NCBI RefSeq assembly: GCF_000687475.1
Contig: NC_057318.1
Coordinates: 1,550,001-1,614,000 of the forward strand
Length of the DNA stretch: 64,000 nucleotides
Source of the DNA: Ustilaginoidea virens
Taxonomy: Eukaryota; Ascomycota; Sordariomycetes; Hypocreales; Clavicipitaceae
Reading direction: 5' to 3'
The translations under genes and the position numbers were made by a program. The notes beneath the pieces were generated by a model. The model saw nothing but the letters and a program-made list of their open reading frames with translations, did not search any database and was not told the origin of the DNA. How positions within the stretch are numbered: the first letter of the stretch is position 1; every line of letters starts with the position of its first letter. Positions 22,715-34,834 of the stretch are shown piece by piece.

Positions 22715-23648
22715 TATTTAGCAGTAAAGAACCTACTATTTTACTGGATGACCTAGAAAGCATTCCTAACCCTACTAACTCTACTAACCTTACTAGTATT
22801 ACTAGCACTAATGCTATACCGGATGACCTAGAAAGTATACCGGACCCTACTAATTTTACTATTATTACTAATGCTACCCCGGATGATATTACTAATACTA
22901 ATGCCACTGTGGATTACCTTTTTAAGTTAGAAGACTTTATAGGCGCCTTTCTAAATAGCGAGCTTTCTAAGACTATTTATATAGATATTTCTAATGGATT
23001 TCTTGAATTTATAGAGAGCTTACTACTAACTAATAGCGATAGTAAGCTTTAGTCTAATATTTAACGGCAATAGCTACTAACTTTACTTAAAGAAGCCGGC
23101 TTTAATCCTTCTATTAAGCAAGCTATTTTACTAAAAAAGGCCCTATACGGGCTAAAATAAGTACCCTACGAATGGCAATATCGGCTAAAAGACCTAATTT
23201 CTAGTAAAGGTTTCTTATCTTTAGCTTCTAATGCTGCTATCTTTTATTATAAGTAAACTAGTACCTTTATCGTTACTTATGTTGATGATTGCCTATTAGT
23301 TAGTCTAAATATAACTTATATCAACCAGCTAAAAAGGAAATTTCATAAGGTCTATACTATAGAAGACCGTAATCCGGCTTCCTTCTTCCTAGGTGTATAG
23401 ATTATACAAAATAAGAAGGAAGGTCTATTGTAGCTGCACTAAGCCTAATTTATAGCAGAGGTCTTAGCTAAATTCGGCTTATAGGATACTAAACCTCAGC
23501 TTATTCTACTTTAACTAGGGAATCTAAATAAATCTAGTAGAAAAGACCTTAGCCCTACTAATCAGAGCCTTTATCAGAGCCTTACTAACACTATAATATA
23601 GCTTATAATAATAACTAGGCCCGACCTAGTATTTCCTACTTAATACCT
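22715..23648 (+). repeat. 934-bp tandem duplication in CopA-1, first unit
   Basis: Starts TATTTAGCAGTAAAGAACC and covers the linker and RT core (YVDD at 23278-23289). The second unit follows directly at 23649. Confidence 0.88.
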
Positions 23649-24582
23649 TATTTAGCAGTAAAGAACCTGCTATTTTACTAGATGATTTAGAAAGTATTCC
23701 TAACCCTACTAACTCTGCTAACCTTACTAGCATTACTAGCACTAATACTATACCGGATGACCTAGAAAGCATACCGGACCCTACTAATTTTACTAGCATT
23801 ACTAATACTACCCCAGATGATATTACTAATACTAATGCCACTATAGATTACCTTCCTAAGTCAGAAGACTTTATAGGCGCCTTTCTAAATAGCGAGCTTT
23901 CTGAGACCATTTATATAGATATTTCTAATGGATTTCTTAAATTTATAGAGAGCTTACTACTAACTAATAGCGATAGTAAGCTTTAGTCTAATATTTAATG
24001 GCAATGGCTACTAACTTTACTTAAAGAAGCCGGCTTTAATCCTTCTATTAAGCAAGCTATTTTACTAAAAAAGGCCCTATACGGGCTAAAATAAGCACCC
24101 CGCGAATAGCAATATCGGCTAAAAGACCTAATTTTTAGTGAAGGTTTCTTATCTTTAGCTTCTAATGCTACCGTCTTTTATAATAAGCAAACTAATACCT
24201 TTATCGTTATTTATATTGATGATTGCCTATTAGTTGGTCTAAATATAATTTATATTAACTAGCTAAAAAGGAAATTTCATAAGGTCTATACTATAGAAGA
24301 CTGCGGTCTAGCTTCCTTCTTCCTAGGTGTATAGATTATACGAAATAGGAAGGAAGGTCTATTGTAGCTGCACTAAGCCCAATTTATAGCAAAGGTCTTA
24401 GCTAAATTCGGCTTATAGGATACTAAACCTTAGCTTATTCCACTTCAACTAGGGAATCTAAATAAATCAAGTGGAAAAGACCTTAGCCCTACTAATCAGA
24501 GCCTTTATTAGAGCCTTATTAGCATTATAATATGGCTTATAATGATGATTAGGCCCGACCTAGTATTTCCTACCTAATATCT
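23649..24582 (+). repeat. 934-bp tandem duplication in CopA-1, second unit
   Basis: Same content as the first unit with scattered transitions; the motif is YIDD at 24212-24223. The end coordinate is estimated from the 934-bp offset. Confidence 0.85.
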
Positions 24583-25300
24583 CTCTCGGTTTATATCTAA
24601 GGCAACTAATATGCATCTAAATGCTGCGAAAGGCAGCTTTAGCTACCTTAAAGGCACTGAGAACCTAGCTATTTGCTTTAATACTACTAAAAGCAACTAA
24701 TAGCCTATTATAACCGCTTATTCTGATAGCGATTTTGCTGGCTGTAAAGAAACCTCTAAGTCTACTAGAGGCTTCTTAACTACTATTAATAGTGGTCCTA
24801 TTAGCTGGCGTTCTAAGCGAGCCTCTTTAGTAGTGCTATCTATTTTAGAAGCTAAATCTAATGCATTACTTAAGACTATCTGTGAGGTACAGTGGCTTTC
24901 TAACCTTTATAAGGAGCTGGAAATTGATATTCTACGCCTTATACCGTTATACTGCGATAATTAGGGCTCTATTTCAAATTCTAATGACCCTAATCAGTAC
25001 GCTCGCACTAAGTATACGCTATTAAAATTCCGGTATATTAGGGAGCAAGCCCAGCTAGGCTTGGTTAAAATTACCTATTTACCTACTAATAGTATGCCTG
25101 CTGACGGTCTTACTAAGCCACTGCCGGGCCCTAAATTTACTAGGTTCCGCGAGTTACTAGGTCTTAGGGCCTGCTAACTTATACTAACTTACTTTTACTA
25201 AGGTTTTTCTTATGTTTTTCCTTAGCACTTTTATTATATTTTCTTTTCCTATCCTTTATACGACGATTAGCTTGATATTATAGTAGCTAATCAGAGGGGG

Positions 25301-26031
25301 TGTTAAAATCCTATAGTAGCCTACTAGGCTGCTGGCCTAATGCCCTACTGGTCTACTAACCTTCTGGCCCTTATACCGTCTCTTAGACTTACGGTGGTCT
25401 TACCAACCCAGGCCCTTGCCTTTTACCTTAAGGATTTTCAGTGGATTATTTACTGTATATTAAGTAAGGTAGGCCTTAAGGTAGGCCTTGTTAAAAAGGT
25501 GTGGCATTGCTAAATTAGCGTGGTGGGCCTACTAGTGTGGTGGCTAGTCCACTAGTGTGGTGGGTAGTCACTAGCGTGGTGGTTAGTCACTAGCGTGGTG
25601 GCTAATTACTAGTGCGGTGGTTAGGGTGGTTGGAAAGGCTGGATATAGTGGGGCTGCTGACGTATTATATACGTGGCATAGCGAGTATTACGGGGAGCTT
25701 TCTTACTGGCTACCTTGGATGCCTAGGCCCACCCCTCCTTCGTGTATATATAGGATAGCTTTTCCCCTTCTTTCTAAATAGTAGAAGGGTAGCACAATCG
25801 AGTCTATTAATGCACTATATGCCTCTTAACTTCCACCTTCCCTGCGTTTCTGGTTATCTTATATTTGCCTTGCCTTTACACTTGCCCTGCTTTATAGCAC
25901 TTTTATAGTCTTAGGATTTGGTGAAAAATCTAGTATTTATACTAAGATTAGTTCACAGGTCGCAGACAGTCTTGTGCCATCTAGCTAGCTAGTAAGGCTC
26001 TGCTTTTATAGTGACCTTGAGAATTGCAATA
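25301..26031 (+). repeat. CopA-1 3' LTR
   Basis: 731 bp, same length as the 5' LTR, differing by transitions only where I compared it. Followed by TSD GTATT. Confidence 0.92.
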
Positions 26032-26662
26032 GTATTTCTTTTAATAAAGACTTTACGGTAAATATAGGGGGGTACTACTAGGGGAGCTAGGCTATATTAG
26101 GGTAGTATAATAGCGGTATATCCTCGTATAGTAATAGATATCTATATAGTAAGGGCTAATGCGATCTTTAGGAGATTCTATATAGCCTTATTAACTATAG
26201 TTTTAATTATCTATATTAGGGTTCCAATAGGGGTATAAATATTTCCTAAGTTAGTCTCCTACTAGGCGGTTTCTACTATAAAGTTTATAGCCTCTTGTAT
26301 TCTTTTTAATACTACTAGGGGGATATAATCCTATAGCTCTTTTATAAAGTCTTTAATAATATCGGCTATAAGTTGTATTTACCCTTAGATAGGCTCAGTC
26401 TTAGTCTAGTAATACTGTATACTATTTATAATCGTAATAATCGGGTTATAGCGGCTATATATAATGCCGCCTCTATTCCCTCTATCGATATTTATTACTT
26501 TATTTACGCCTATTATGCCTACTCCCTGGATGCGATGCGCTATAGGCGAGGGGGGTAAGCGGACGAGAAAAAGCGATTAGAAATATTAGAATTGATTTTA
26601 GAGGCGGTTCTATGCCGCTACCTAGGTGCGGGCGAAATCGCGAAAGTTTTTTTTTTTTTTTA

Positions 26663-27300
26663 GGTAAATATTATTAAGGATATAAAGTTAGATATTAAAT
26701 AGAGATGGAACAGCTATAATAGTATACTTTATAGATACCTAATCGAGCTTTTTATAAGGCCGGTTAGTCTTAATATTTTATAAACTTAGCTAAACTCAGT
26801 CTTTAATTTAATAACGCTTTACTAGGCATTAGAAATAGTTTATTGCATTCTACTGCTTCTATTAAGTAAAGACGATAGCAGCTTAGGCGAGTTCTCCCCT
26901 CTCCTATATTATTACTAAGAAGCGTATTATCTGCTCTTTAGGGGTTATAGAGCTTAACGAAATATCGGGGGAAAGGGCTATAATAGGAGAGTTAAAGCCA
27001 TTTAAAAGACGGTTCGGGCTATATCTAGTAACTAAAGAGGCATAGTTATTTAGAGTATATTAGTAAATCGTAAGATATTAGGACTAATCGTATTAGCTAA
27101 ATGCTACCTTTATATATAAAATAGCCTAGACCTTTTAATTTATATGCTCTATACTACTATCGGTCTATAAGTAGTATATAGTCGAGGGGAGTTATTTGGT
27201 CCCAATAGCCTTATATAATATAGTCTAGAATTACCCTACCTAATCTAAGCCTCTATTGCTAATAATCTAGGCGGGAAACCTATAGTACCGCTACTAGCTA
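26663..27300 (-). mobile_element. GypA-2, continuation beyond LINE-1
   Basis: Reverse complement of the integrase C-terminal part of GypA-1 (about 33,330-33,950). It is collinear with the piece ending at 13,985 once LINE-1 is removed. Homology fades near 27,300, where the element is truncated. Confidence 0.72.
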
Positions 27301-27450
27301 TACTACCGTAGGCAATACTAGTTTTATAAGTTTTATTATTATTCCTTTAGATATTAATAATAAGCCTATACTTAGGCCAGCTGCTAGGGAGGAATTAATA
27401 TATAGTAAAGGGGTCTTACTAATTTAATTAGAAACTCTTATAATTCTTGG
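27301..27450. other. Unassigned AT-rich junction
   Basis: Short degraded sequence between the truncated GypA-2 and the CopB LTR. CTTGG at 27446-27450 may be half of the CopB target duplication. Confidence 0.3.
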
Positions 27451-28087
27451 TGTCACATCAAGGGGTACCCAGTTGTACGTAGGGTTGCGCGCGTGGTATC
27501 GTGTACCGTGAGGTTACCGGTCAAAAGTATGATTACTTCTTTAATTATAACTGACTAACTAAAAGGGAAGAAAGGAAGCAAAAGAGGATAATTATACGAT
27601 GTGGCCTTTTTGTGCGTATGCCGTTGTCACGTGCATCGGCGCAGTCGGGCCGGGCTGCCCGTGTGCCCTACCGGGTATAGGGGCAAAAGGGGCAAAGGGG
27701 CAAAAGTGGCCATATCGTGTGCAAAACGGGTATGCGCGGCATATTCGTCGCAGTGTGCCCAATTGGGCACCTTGCGACAGCGATTCCGATACTAGCAGCT
27801 TATCTTTTTATAGAAGCAAACATCGGAATCGCTAGGATATAAGGCGCACATATAGAAAGGAAAGTGCGGCGCGGTCTCGGCAGGTTGTGCGGCCGATAAC
27901 GTTATCGCGCCGCGCGACCGGCATTATACCGTACATCCGGTATATTGAATATCGTAGCTAAAGGGAAAAAGGGGCAGTAATAAACGAGCCAAAATACAGA
28001 GGCAATAGTAAACGCAGTAAAAGCAGCAAATGCACACAACATTGAACATAGGGAAATCCACACACTTGCTATATGACATTACTAATA
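27451..28087 (-). repeat. CopB 3' LTR, little affected by RIP
   Basis: On the minus strand it runs from TATTAGTAATGTC (ancestral TGTTGG...) after a GGGAGG polypurine tract to GATGTGACA. It is GC-rich and retains many CA/TG dinucleotides, unlike its neighbours. It contains GGGGCAAAA tandem units at about 27,680-27,710. The 64- and 78-codon open frames inside it are not genes. Confidence 0.7.
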
Positions 28088-28931
28088 CCTCCCAAACGCA
28101 GTCAGATATCGACCGGCCTCTTTACCCACCCTTCTATATATATAACAGCCTTATTTTGGTTGACGAAGGTCTTAAGGGCTTTATTAGGCGTTCCCTTAGT
28201 TATTACGTCGGCGAGATTGTCATTCCTATTGATCTAACAGATCTTATAAATCTCCCGGCGCTTATATAACTGCTGTAGGGCCATAATATCTATTATAAGC
28301 CTTTTCTCCTTCGTGGTGCCTAGCTTAATAAGGCATTCGTATAACAAAAACGAATCTGTATATATAACCATAGGGATCTTCGGCAATCCTAGCCTACTAG
28401 TAATCATATTAAGGGTCATGCCTATCGCATATGCAATATCGACCCCTTACACTATACTATATAGCTCTGAAGCGAGTGCGCTGCATATTACTCGCTTGCT
28501 CTTTATAAAGCTGTAAGTAATAATGTTACCGGTTAGTTAGAAGGTATTATCCGTAGTATCTGCCTTATTCCCTAGCATAATCACGTAACCAATCTAGGAG
28601 CTTAAATCTTTATTATTGGCAAAGGAATCGTCAATGAATACAAAGATCTTAGCTGTATTAAGGGCTAAATTAATATATTATAGGCTATAATCCTGGTTAT
28701 CGAGCTGCTATTAAAGGCGCTTATTTAACCTTGCGATATCCTCCGGGTCAGGTTGCTAATATTGTGCCGCAATAGATAGGTCAAAAGACGCCTCGGGCTA
28801 GTAGACTATAGCCACGTAAGCACCGCAAGCGCGTTACTCGATATAGTTATGCTATACTATAGGCGCATTCTTATCGATAGTGGCGATCTTTTTACTTTAG
28901 CCTTTCTAGCACAACATCATTATGCCGTCTG
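28088..28931 (-). mobile_element. CopB: Ty1/Copia RNase H region, split by GypA-1
   Basis: The minus-strand translation gives VIYTDSFLLYECLIKLGTTK, LIIDIMALQQLYKRREIYKI and then WIN..DN.AD..TK, the RNase H signature of a fungal Copia family different from CopA. The piece ends at 28,931, where GypA-1 inserted with TSD GTCTG, and continues at 34,598. Confidence 0.75.
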
Positions 28932-29185
28932 TATTACAGACTCGGGCTATACCCATGTTATGGATTAGCTAGGGCTCGGGCTGCGCCCGTGCCTAGTCTG
29001 GGACAGATAATATAAGGCAGATATGCGGGCCTATAGGGCAATATTAGGGCTCTAGCCCGCGCCATATATAGATATATATAGACTACGGAAGGGACCTAAT
29101 TTAAGCTCTTCTCCCTTCCTCTTTAGTTTTATTAATACATCCAATTAACGCCTATTTGCAGTCGCCTTAGGGCTAGTCCATTACA
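28932..29185 (+). repeat. GypA-1 5' LTR
   Basis: 254 bp, TATTACAGAC...CCATTACA. Contains two copies of a CTCGGGCTxCGCCCGTG-like motif near the start and AGTTTTATTAAT at 29125-29136. Confidence 0.9.
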
Positions 29186-29197
29186 ATTAATAAAACT
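29186..29197 (+). other. GypA-1 self-complementary primer site
   Basis: ATTAATAAAACT, immediately after the LTR, is the exact reverse complement of 29125-29136 inside the LTR. This is the layout of Tf1-type self-priming. Confidence 0.65.
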
Positions 29198-32100
29198 CTC
29201 TCAACCCTTATTATTATATTATATATAACTGCCGACAATAAATATAGGACCCTTATAGAATACTATAGGCTCAAACGATGCCTAATATAGCGCTACTCGT
29301 TAATAGGCCGCTTAATAGGAGTCAATTACTAATACTATAGAAGTCTTTAATATAAGGTTTTAAGAATAGCTATCTTAAAGCCAGGAGAGTAAGCATTAGA
29401 TATATATTTAGGCTAAATAGACTAAGCATTAGATATAAAATCTTATCGATTAAATATAATAATAATTATTATTAGCCTTTATAATAACCCCTAACCGGTT
29501 TTAGACTAACTCTATTTTAATCCTAAAGGAAACCTAACCTAAGTATAAGCCGATACCAGTTAGGGAACCCTTTAACGGTAAAAAGGCTATATTTACCGTA
29601 TAAAAGACCTTTATAGAGCATAAGTTAAAAATCGATTAAGATTTTATCGGTAATAATAAAACTTAATAGATATTTATCTATTAGAACCTTTTAGCTATAG
29701 TCTAATCCTAAATCATAATATTTTTTAAGAATAATACGACCCTCTATTACTACCCTATAGCTTTCTTTAACTATTTATAGCGACTTTTTAAAGACCTGCA
29801 TTAGGAGGAATATGCAATTAGCGAGCTTAAATATACCCTTTACTAAATACCGAAAGAACCTTTTTCTGCCTTCTTTATATATTTTAAGGAAAAATTAGTA
29901 TTAATAAGGGGACTTAATTAGCCTAAATCGGTAAAGCTAGAAATACTTTAATCTGCCTTTAACCTTTATATATTAGAAAAGATTATCGGCTTAGGGGTCT
30001 CCTATAAAGACTATAATATAGCTATTATATAGTATCGTGAAATCGCTATTGACCTAGAGATAAGCCTTATTATAAAACGATATATAGACCCTCCTTAAGA
30101 TTATAATAATAACGCTTAGGATCTATAGGCAATCGATCGGGATAAAAATAGTAATATGCCTATAATAGGCGTTTATAAGTTAGGCTCGAAAGGTAAATAA
30201 AAGTTTTTTAGTAAAAAGGCACTATAGGTTTTAAAGAAAGTCTTTAAGGAATATTATTAGAAATTACTTTATACCTAATATAGGGATGCTAGCTATAAAA
30301 TGTAGGAATATAAGCTAAAGCTAGCCCGACCCCTACTAGAAATAACTATAGCTTTTATAGACCTAAAAGCTATAAAAGCCTTATAAATTACTAAACTTAG
30401 AGATGGCGATAATAGCAATTCCTAGGGAAAAGATTAGCCCTTAAGCTAAATCTCGTAAAAAGGCTTAAAAAATACACCTAGCCTTTAGCTAGATTATAAT
30501 AGAAATACTATATAAAGGATATTAATAATATTAAGGACCGTATAGATAGATATCCTTTTTTAGTCTTAATATTATATAATAATTCTATTTTTATCGATAC
30601 CCTAATTAATTCTAGTTATAACTACTATAGTGCGATAAGCGAAAGAATTATCTAAAGGTTAAAACTTTAGCCTATCTACCTACTATCTTATAAGAAATTT
30701 AAGATTATAGTAGATATAAAGAGTCGATTAAGGGAGCAATAGGCTACCCTTTTAATTATCTATATTATCTATATTAATATTGATATTAATAGATAGCCGT
30801 TAACTGTAATACTATATATCGTCTTAAGCCTTACCTATAATATTATTTTAAAGCTGCTTTAGATAGAGTATTATAATATCGAACTATAAGTAAAGCGGTA
30901 TTAATTAAGAATTGGAGCTATTAGCGGCCTCTTTATTAAGGAATCGACTATTTAATCTTTTAGGCCTATTGTAATTAATATTTTTAGATTGGTCTTTTAT
31001 AGTATACTATAATGCGTAATATATACTTAAGATAATTCGACCTTTTTTTTCTCTATAAGCCTATAAGAGCTTATATATATCCTCTATATTATACTCCCGC
31101 TTTACTAAAATTTAGTTTCCCCCCTAGCCTAATTATAGACCTTACTACTTAAGCTTTAGGACTTTACTAACCTTTTTGATAAGGCAAAGGCTTCTAGCCT
31201 TTTATTATATTAGGGCATACTTAATTACTATATTAAGCTTAAACTAATCCTAGATAAAAGGCTACCTGACCTCTTATAAGGACCGCTATATAATATACTA
31301 TAGGATTAGCTATTTAAAATTCGGAGATAGGTAATAGACTTTATAGATAAAAGATAGATTTATATAAGCTTTTTATCGGTAGTAATATTAGTCTTACTCG
31401 CAAGAAAGGCGAGTAATAAATAGCATTTTTATATAGACTATCAGGCCTTAAATAAGGTTACAGCATAAGACCGATATTCCCTTCTTTTAATTAAAGAAAT
31501 ACTATACTTTTTATCCTAGGCAAAATAGTTTATAAAGGTAGATATCTATACTATATTCTATAAGATCTATATCGCTAAGGGCGATAAATACTTAATTATA
31601 TTTTAGACTTATTTCGGTCTTTTTAAGTAGTTAATAACCCCCTTTAGCTTAATTAGGGCCCCTATAATATTCTAATAATATATTAATAGGGCCTTAAGGG
31701 ACTTATTAGGGGATTTTTCTACTATTTACCTAAATAATATTTTAGTCTATACTAAAGGCTTATAGATAGAATATATAGACTATATTAGGGTTATCTTTAG
31801 GCGCCTATAAGATATTAGCCTAAATTTAGATCTAGATAAATATAATTTCGCAGTAAAAAAGGTATACTACTTTAGCTATATTATAATAGTAGGAAAAGAG
31901 ATCTATTTAAACCCTAAAAAGATTAAAGCGATTTAGGAATAAGAAGCCCCTATAAAATTATAGGGTATTTAAAGCTTTCTAAGGTTTATAAATTTTTATT
32001 ATAATTTTATCCCGAACTTCTCCTATTTAGCTAAACCCTTAATTTGATTAATATAGAAAGGTATCCCCTTTTAATAACTTAAAAAAGAAGAAAAGGCTTT

Positions 32101-34338
32101 CTAAGTGCTTAAGTAATACTTTATTTTATACCTAATCTTTACTTAATAAGACCCTAAAAAGGAAATAATCCTTAAGGTAGATAACTTTAGTATAATTATC
32201 GGTAGCTACCTCTTTTAGATAAAAAGGATAAAATACTTTACCTAATCGTATACTACTTAGTATAGCTTATAAAAGCTAAATAGAATTATATTATCTACGA
32301 TAAGGAGCTGCTTACTATTATTTTATGCCTTAAGGTATAATTAGCTAAACTCTATTCTATTACTAATTTATTTATAATTCTTATAGACTATAAGAACCTT
32401 AAGTACTTTACTCGACTAAAGGAGATATTAAAATACTAAATGCAATAGGCCGAGATATTAGCCCTCTTTAACTTTTATCTTTAATACCAGCCTAGCTTAT
32501 AAGCCTAATACTTTAATACCCTTTCGCGATAAAAGTAGGAGGCAGATAATATAGCTTTAAGATTTAGCTAAGTCTTTTAGCTATTATCTATTTCTATTAT
32601 TAAGGTAGATCTAATAGAAGATTAATCGGACCTAATAGAGGATTAATTAGACCTAATAGGGGATTAACCGGCTATAAACCTAAGTATAATAGAAGATACG
32701 CTAAAGGTAGTACCTTTAATAGGAGTCTTTTTATTAAATAGCTCTTAGATCTTTACTAATACTTACCTATAGGCGCTTTAAGACCGGGCTATAGCTAAAG
32801 ATACCTTATACTATACCTAGTAGAAGGCTATAGTAGATAGAGAGCAATAATTCCTAAAAGAAGTAAAAACTAAAGAGTAGATTACAGATTATACCCTAAA
32901 TGCCTATAGGGCGCTACTTTACTAGGGTTAGATTTAGCTCCCCTCTTTCAAACTATTAATAACTATAATAATTTAATAATACTATAACTCCCCTATCGCG
33001 GGGTACTTAAGGAAGAATATAACTTTCTAGCTACTATAGTGGGACAACTACTTTAATAATATATCGTCTAAGGTTATTTAATTCATTCGGAATTACTAAT
33101 ACTATAGAGTATATAAAAGCCGCTAATTACGCTAAGGCCTACTTTAGCCTTTACCAATCCTAGATTGTTTTTAGTTTTAGATTTCTATTAATTTTATAAT
33201 TAACCTCTTAGCCTATAATGCCTCCGACCCGCATTACCTAATAGCTATTACCGACCGCCTATCTAAATATATTTAGCTTAAAGTAATATACTTAATACGA
33301 GCGGAGGATTATATAAAATAGTTCCTAGACTATTAGTAGCAGTATTATAGGTTCCCCGCTTAGATTATTAGCGATAGAGACTTAGATTAGGTAGGCTAAT
33401 TCTAGACTATAATATATAAAGGTATTAGGACCGAATAACTCCTTTTAATAGTATATCACCTATAAATTAACGGTAGTATAAAGCATATAAACTAAGAGGT
33501 CTAGGCTATTTTACGTAGTAAGGTAGCATTCGATTACTATAATTAGCCCTAATATCTTATAATTTACTAATATACTCTAAATAATTATACTTTTTTAGTT
33601 ATTAGATATAGCCCGAACTATCTCCTAAATAGCTTCGACTCTCTTATTATAATACCTCCTTTCGATATTACGCTAAGTTTAATAACCCCTAAGGGGTAGG
33701 CAGTATACTTCCTAGCTATAATATAAGAGGGGGGCAAACTCGCCTAGGCTACTATCGTCTTTGCTCAATAGTAGTAGTAAGATGCGATAAACCGTTCCTA
33801 ATGCCTAGTAGAGTGCTATTAAATCGGGGATTGAGTTTAGCTTAGCCTATAGAATATTAAAATTAACTAGCCTTATAAGAAGCTCGATTAGATATCTATA
33901 AAGTATATTATTGTGGCTGTTCTATCTCTACTTAATATCTAACTTAATATTTTTAATAGTATTTACCCGGTCTTTTATATTAATCTTATAGAATATATTA
34001 CTACCGACCTATTGCCGAGCTAAATACTTATAAATACTAGGCCTAGCCCCCTATTAGTCCTACTAAAGGACTCTAATACCCTATGTAAGGAATTTAAAGT
34101 CGAGGAGATATTAGCCGCAAAAAACGCTTAGGGTTGGGGCAGAAAGCGTAATATATTAGTAAAATAGAAGGGATACGATTTACTATTTTAAGAGCCCCTT
34201 AAGAACTTTAAGGATATTATAGTATAGGAAGCATTTAACGATAAATAGGGGGATATTTAGATATATAATAGGCCCGGTCAAACCTTATAGTAAACCCGAT
34301 ATAGAAACGGATGAATTTTTTCCTAGGGAAGGGGGATA

Positions 34339-34592
34339 TATTACAGACTTAGGCTATACCCGTATTATAGATTGGCTAGGGCTTAGGCTATACCTATGCC
34401 TAGTCTAGGACGGATAATATAAGGCAGATGCGCGGGCCTATAGGGCAACGTTAGGGCTCTAGCCTGCGCTATATATGGATGTATATAGACTGCGGAAGGG
34501 ACCCGATTCGGGCTCTTCTCCCTTCCTCCTTAGTTTTATTAATACATCCGATTGACGCCTATTCGCAGTCGTCCTAGGGCTAGTCCGTTATA
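34339..34592 (+). repeat. GypA-1 3' LTR
   Basis: 254 bp, same length as the 5' LTR, with transition differences. Followed by TSD GTCTG. Confidence 0.9.
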
Positions 34593-34597
34593 GTCTG

Positions 34598-34834
34598 TAT
34601 TATTAATTATGAGTATACATCCGTTAAATATTAAGGGCACGGTTAGTAATAGCTTCGTCCTAGGCTTTACGTTAAAGCCTGCCTTAGTAAGCTCTAATTC
34701 TTCTTATTAGAAGAAGGCATTATTACTTAGGCCGAGGGTATCGTCAGTCTGTATATCTACGATACCAAAGCATATGCTAGTATCATTAGTATCGCCAGTA
34801 GATATCAGCAAACAGGGGTCATAGGTCGATATAG
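34598..34834 (-). mobile_element. CopB, reverse-transcriptase piece beyond GypA-1
   Basis: The minus-strand translation gives TYDPCLLISTGDTNDTSICF, then GIVDIQTDDTLGLS and LELTKAGFNVKPRTKL, matching the RT region of fungal Copia elements in which QTDD replaces YVDD. It is collinear with the RNase H piece at 28,088-28,931. Confidence 0.65.

Larger units (their letters stand above)
19757..26031 (+). mobile_element. CopA-1: Ty1/Copia LTR retrotransposon, internally rearranged, in LINE-1 (TSD GTATT)
   Basis: Two 731-bp LTRs (19757-20487, 25301-26031) differ by a few transitions and are flanked by GTATT at 19752-19756 and 26032-26036. A polypurine tract CAGAGGGGG ends at 25300. Internal order is gag remnant, protease (LLYDTGSTYHIV, about 21,755), GAG-pre-integrase (WHIRLGHIGIQLLKKTY, about 22,510), linker, reverse transcriptase and RNase H (AYSDSDFAGCKETSKSTRGF, about 24,717; ADGLTKPLPG, about 25,105). 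Compared with CopA-2 it lacks about 1.95 kb, including the gag centre, the integrase core and the N-terminal RT part, and has a 934-bp tandem duplication over the RT core. Former Gln/Trp codons are stops. It cannot be autonomous. Confidence 0.92.
14000..26662 (-). mobile_element. LINE-1: Tad-like non-LTR retrotransposon, RIP-mutated, split by CopA-1
   Basis: Minus-strand non-LTR element of about 6.4 kb once CopA-1 and its TSD (19757-26036) are removed. It is homologous over its length to LINE-2. The 14-bp TSD GGTAAATATTATTA occurs at 13986-13999 and 26663-26676, within GypA-2. Reading 5' to 3' on the minus strand, a gag-like region (about 26.6-26.0 kb) is followed by the endonuclease region (about 19-18 kb) and reverse transcriptase with LSFTDDINIIA (FTDD at 16755-16766). 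The 3' end is a short ATT/TTA repeat. No complete reading frame survives. An unusual 15-T run (26647-26661) lies at the 5' junction. Confidence 0.82.
28932..34592 (+). mobile_element. GypA-1: complete chromodomain Ty3/Gypsy element (TSD GTCTG), RIP-mutated
   Basis: 5,661 bp with 254-bp LTRs (28932-29185, 34339-34592) and GTCTG at 28927-28931 and 34593-34597. Order is gag (about 29.54-30.45 kb), protease (about 30.54 kb), RT with YLNNILVYT (31727-31738; YLDD in the family), RNase H, integrase with AITDRLSKYI (about 33.25 kb) and a chromodomain at about 34,090-34,240 (EFKVEEILAAKNA, then NILVK.KGYDL). The polypurine tract AGGGAAGGGGGA is at 34325-34336. Every domain carries stop codons. The priming site is complementary to its own LTR, as in the Tf1/sushi group of chromoviruses. 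Confidence 0.92.

Noticed and set aside
22683..23841. Two similar minus-strand frames (MALVLVISSGV...) at 22683-22907 and 23626-23841
   Set aside because: Antisense shadows of the duplicated Asn/Thr/Ser-rich CopA-1 linker. They are similar only because the segment is tandemly duplicated.
26373..26558. 61-codon plus-strand frame
   Set aside because: It lies opposite the LINE-1 gag-like region. The LINE-2 counterpart is interrupted.
27599..27835. 78- and 64-codon frames in the GC-rich segment
   Set aside because: They lie within the CopB LTR. The relative lack of RIP leaves frames open by chance.
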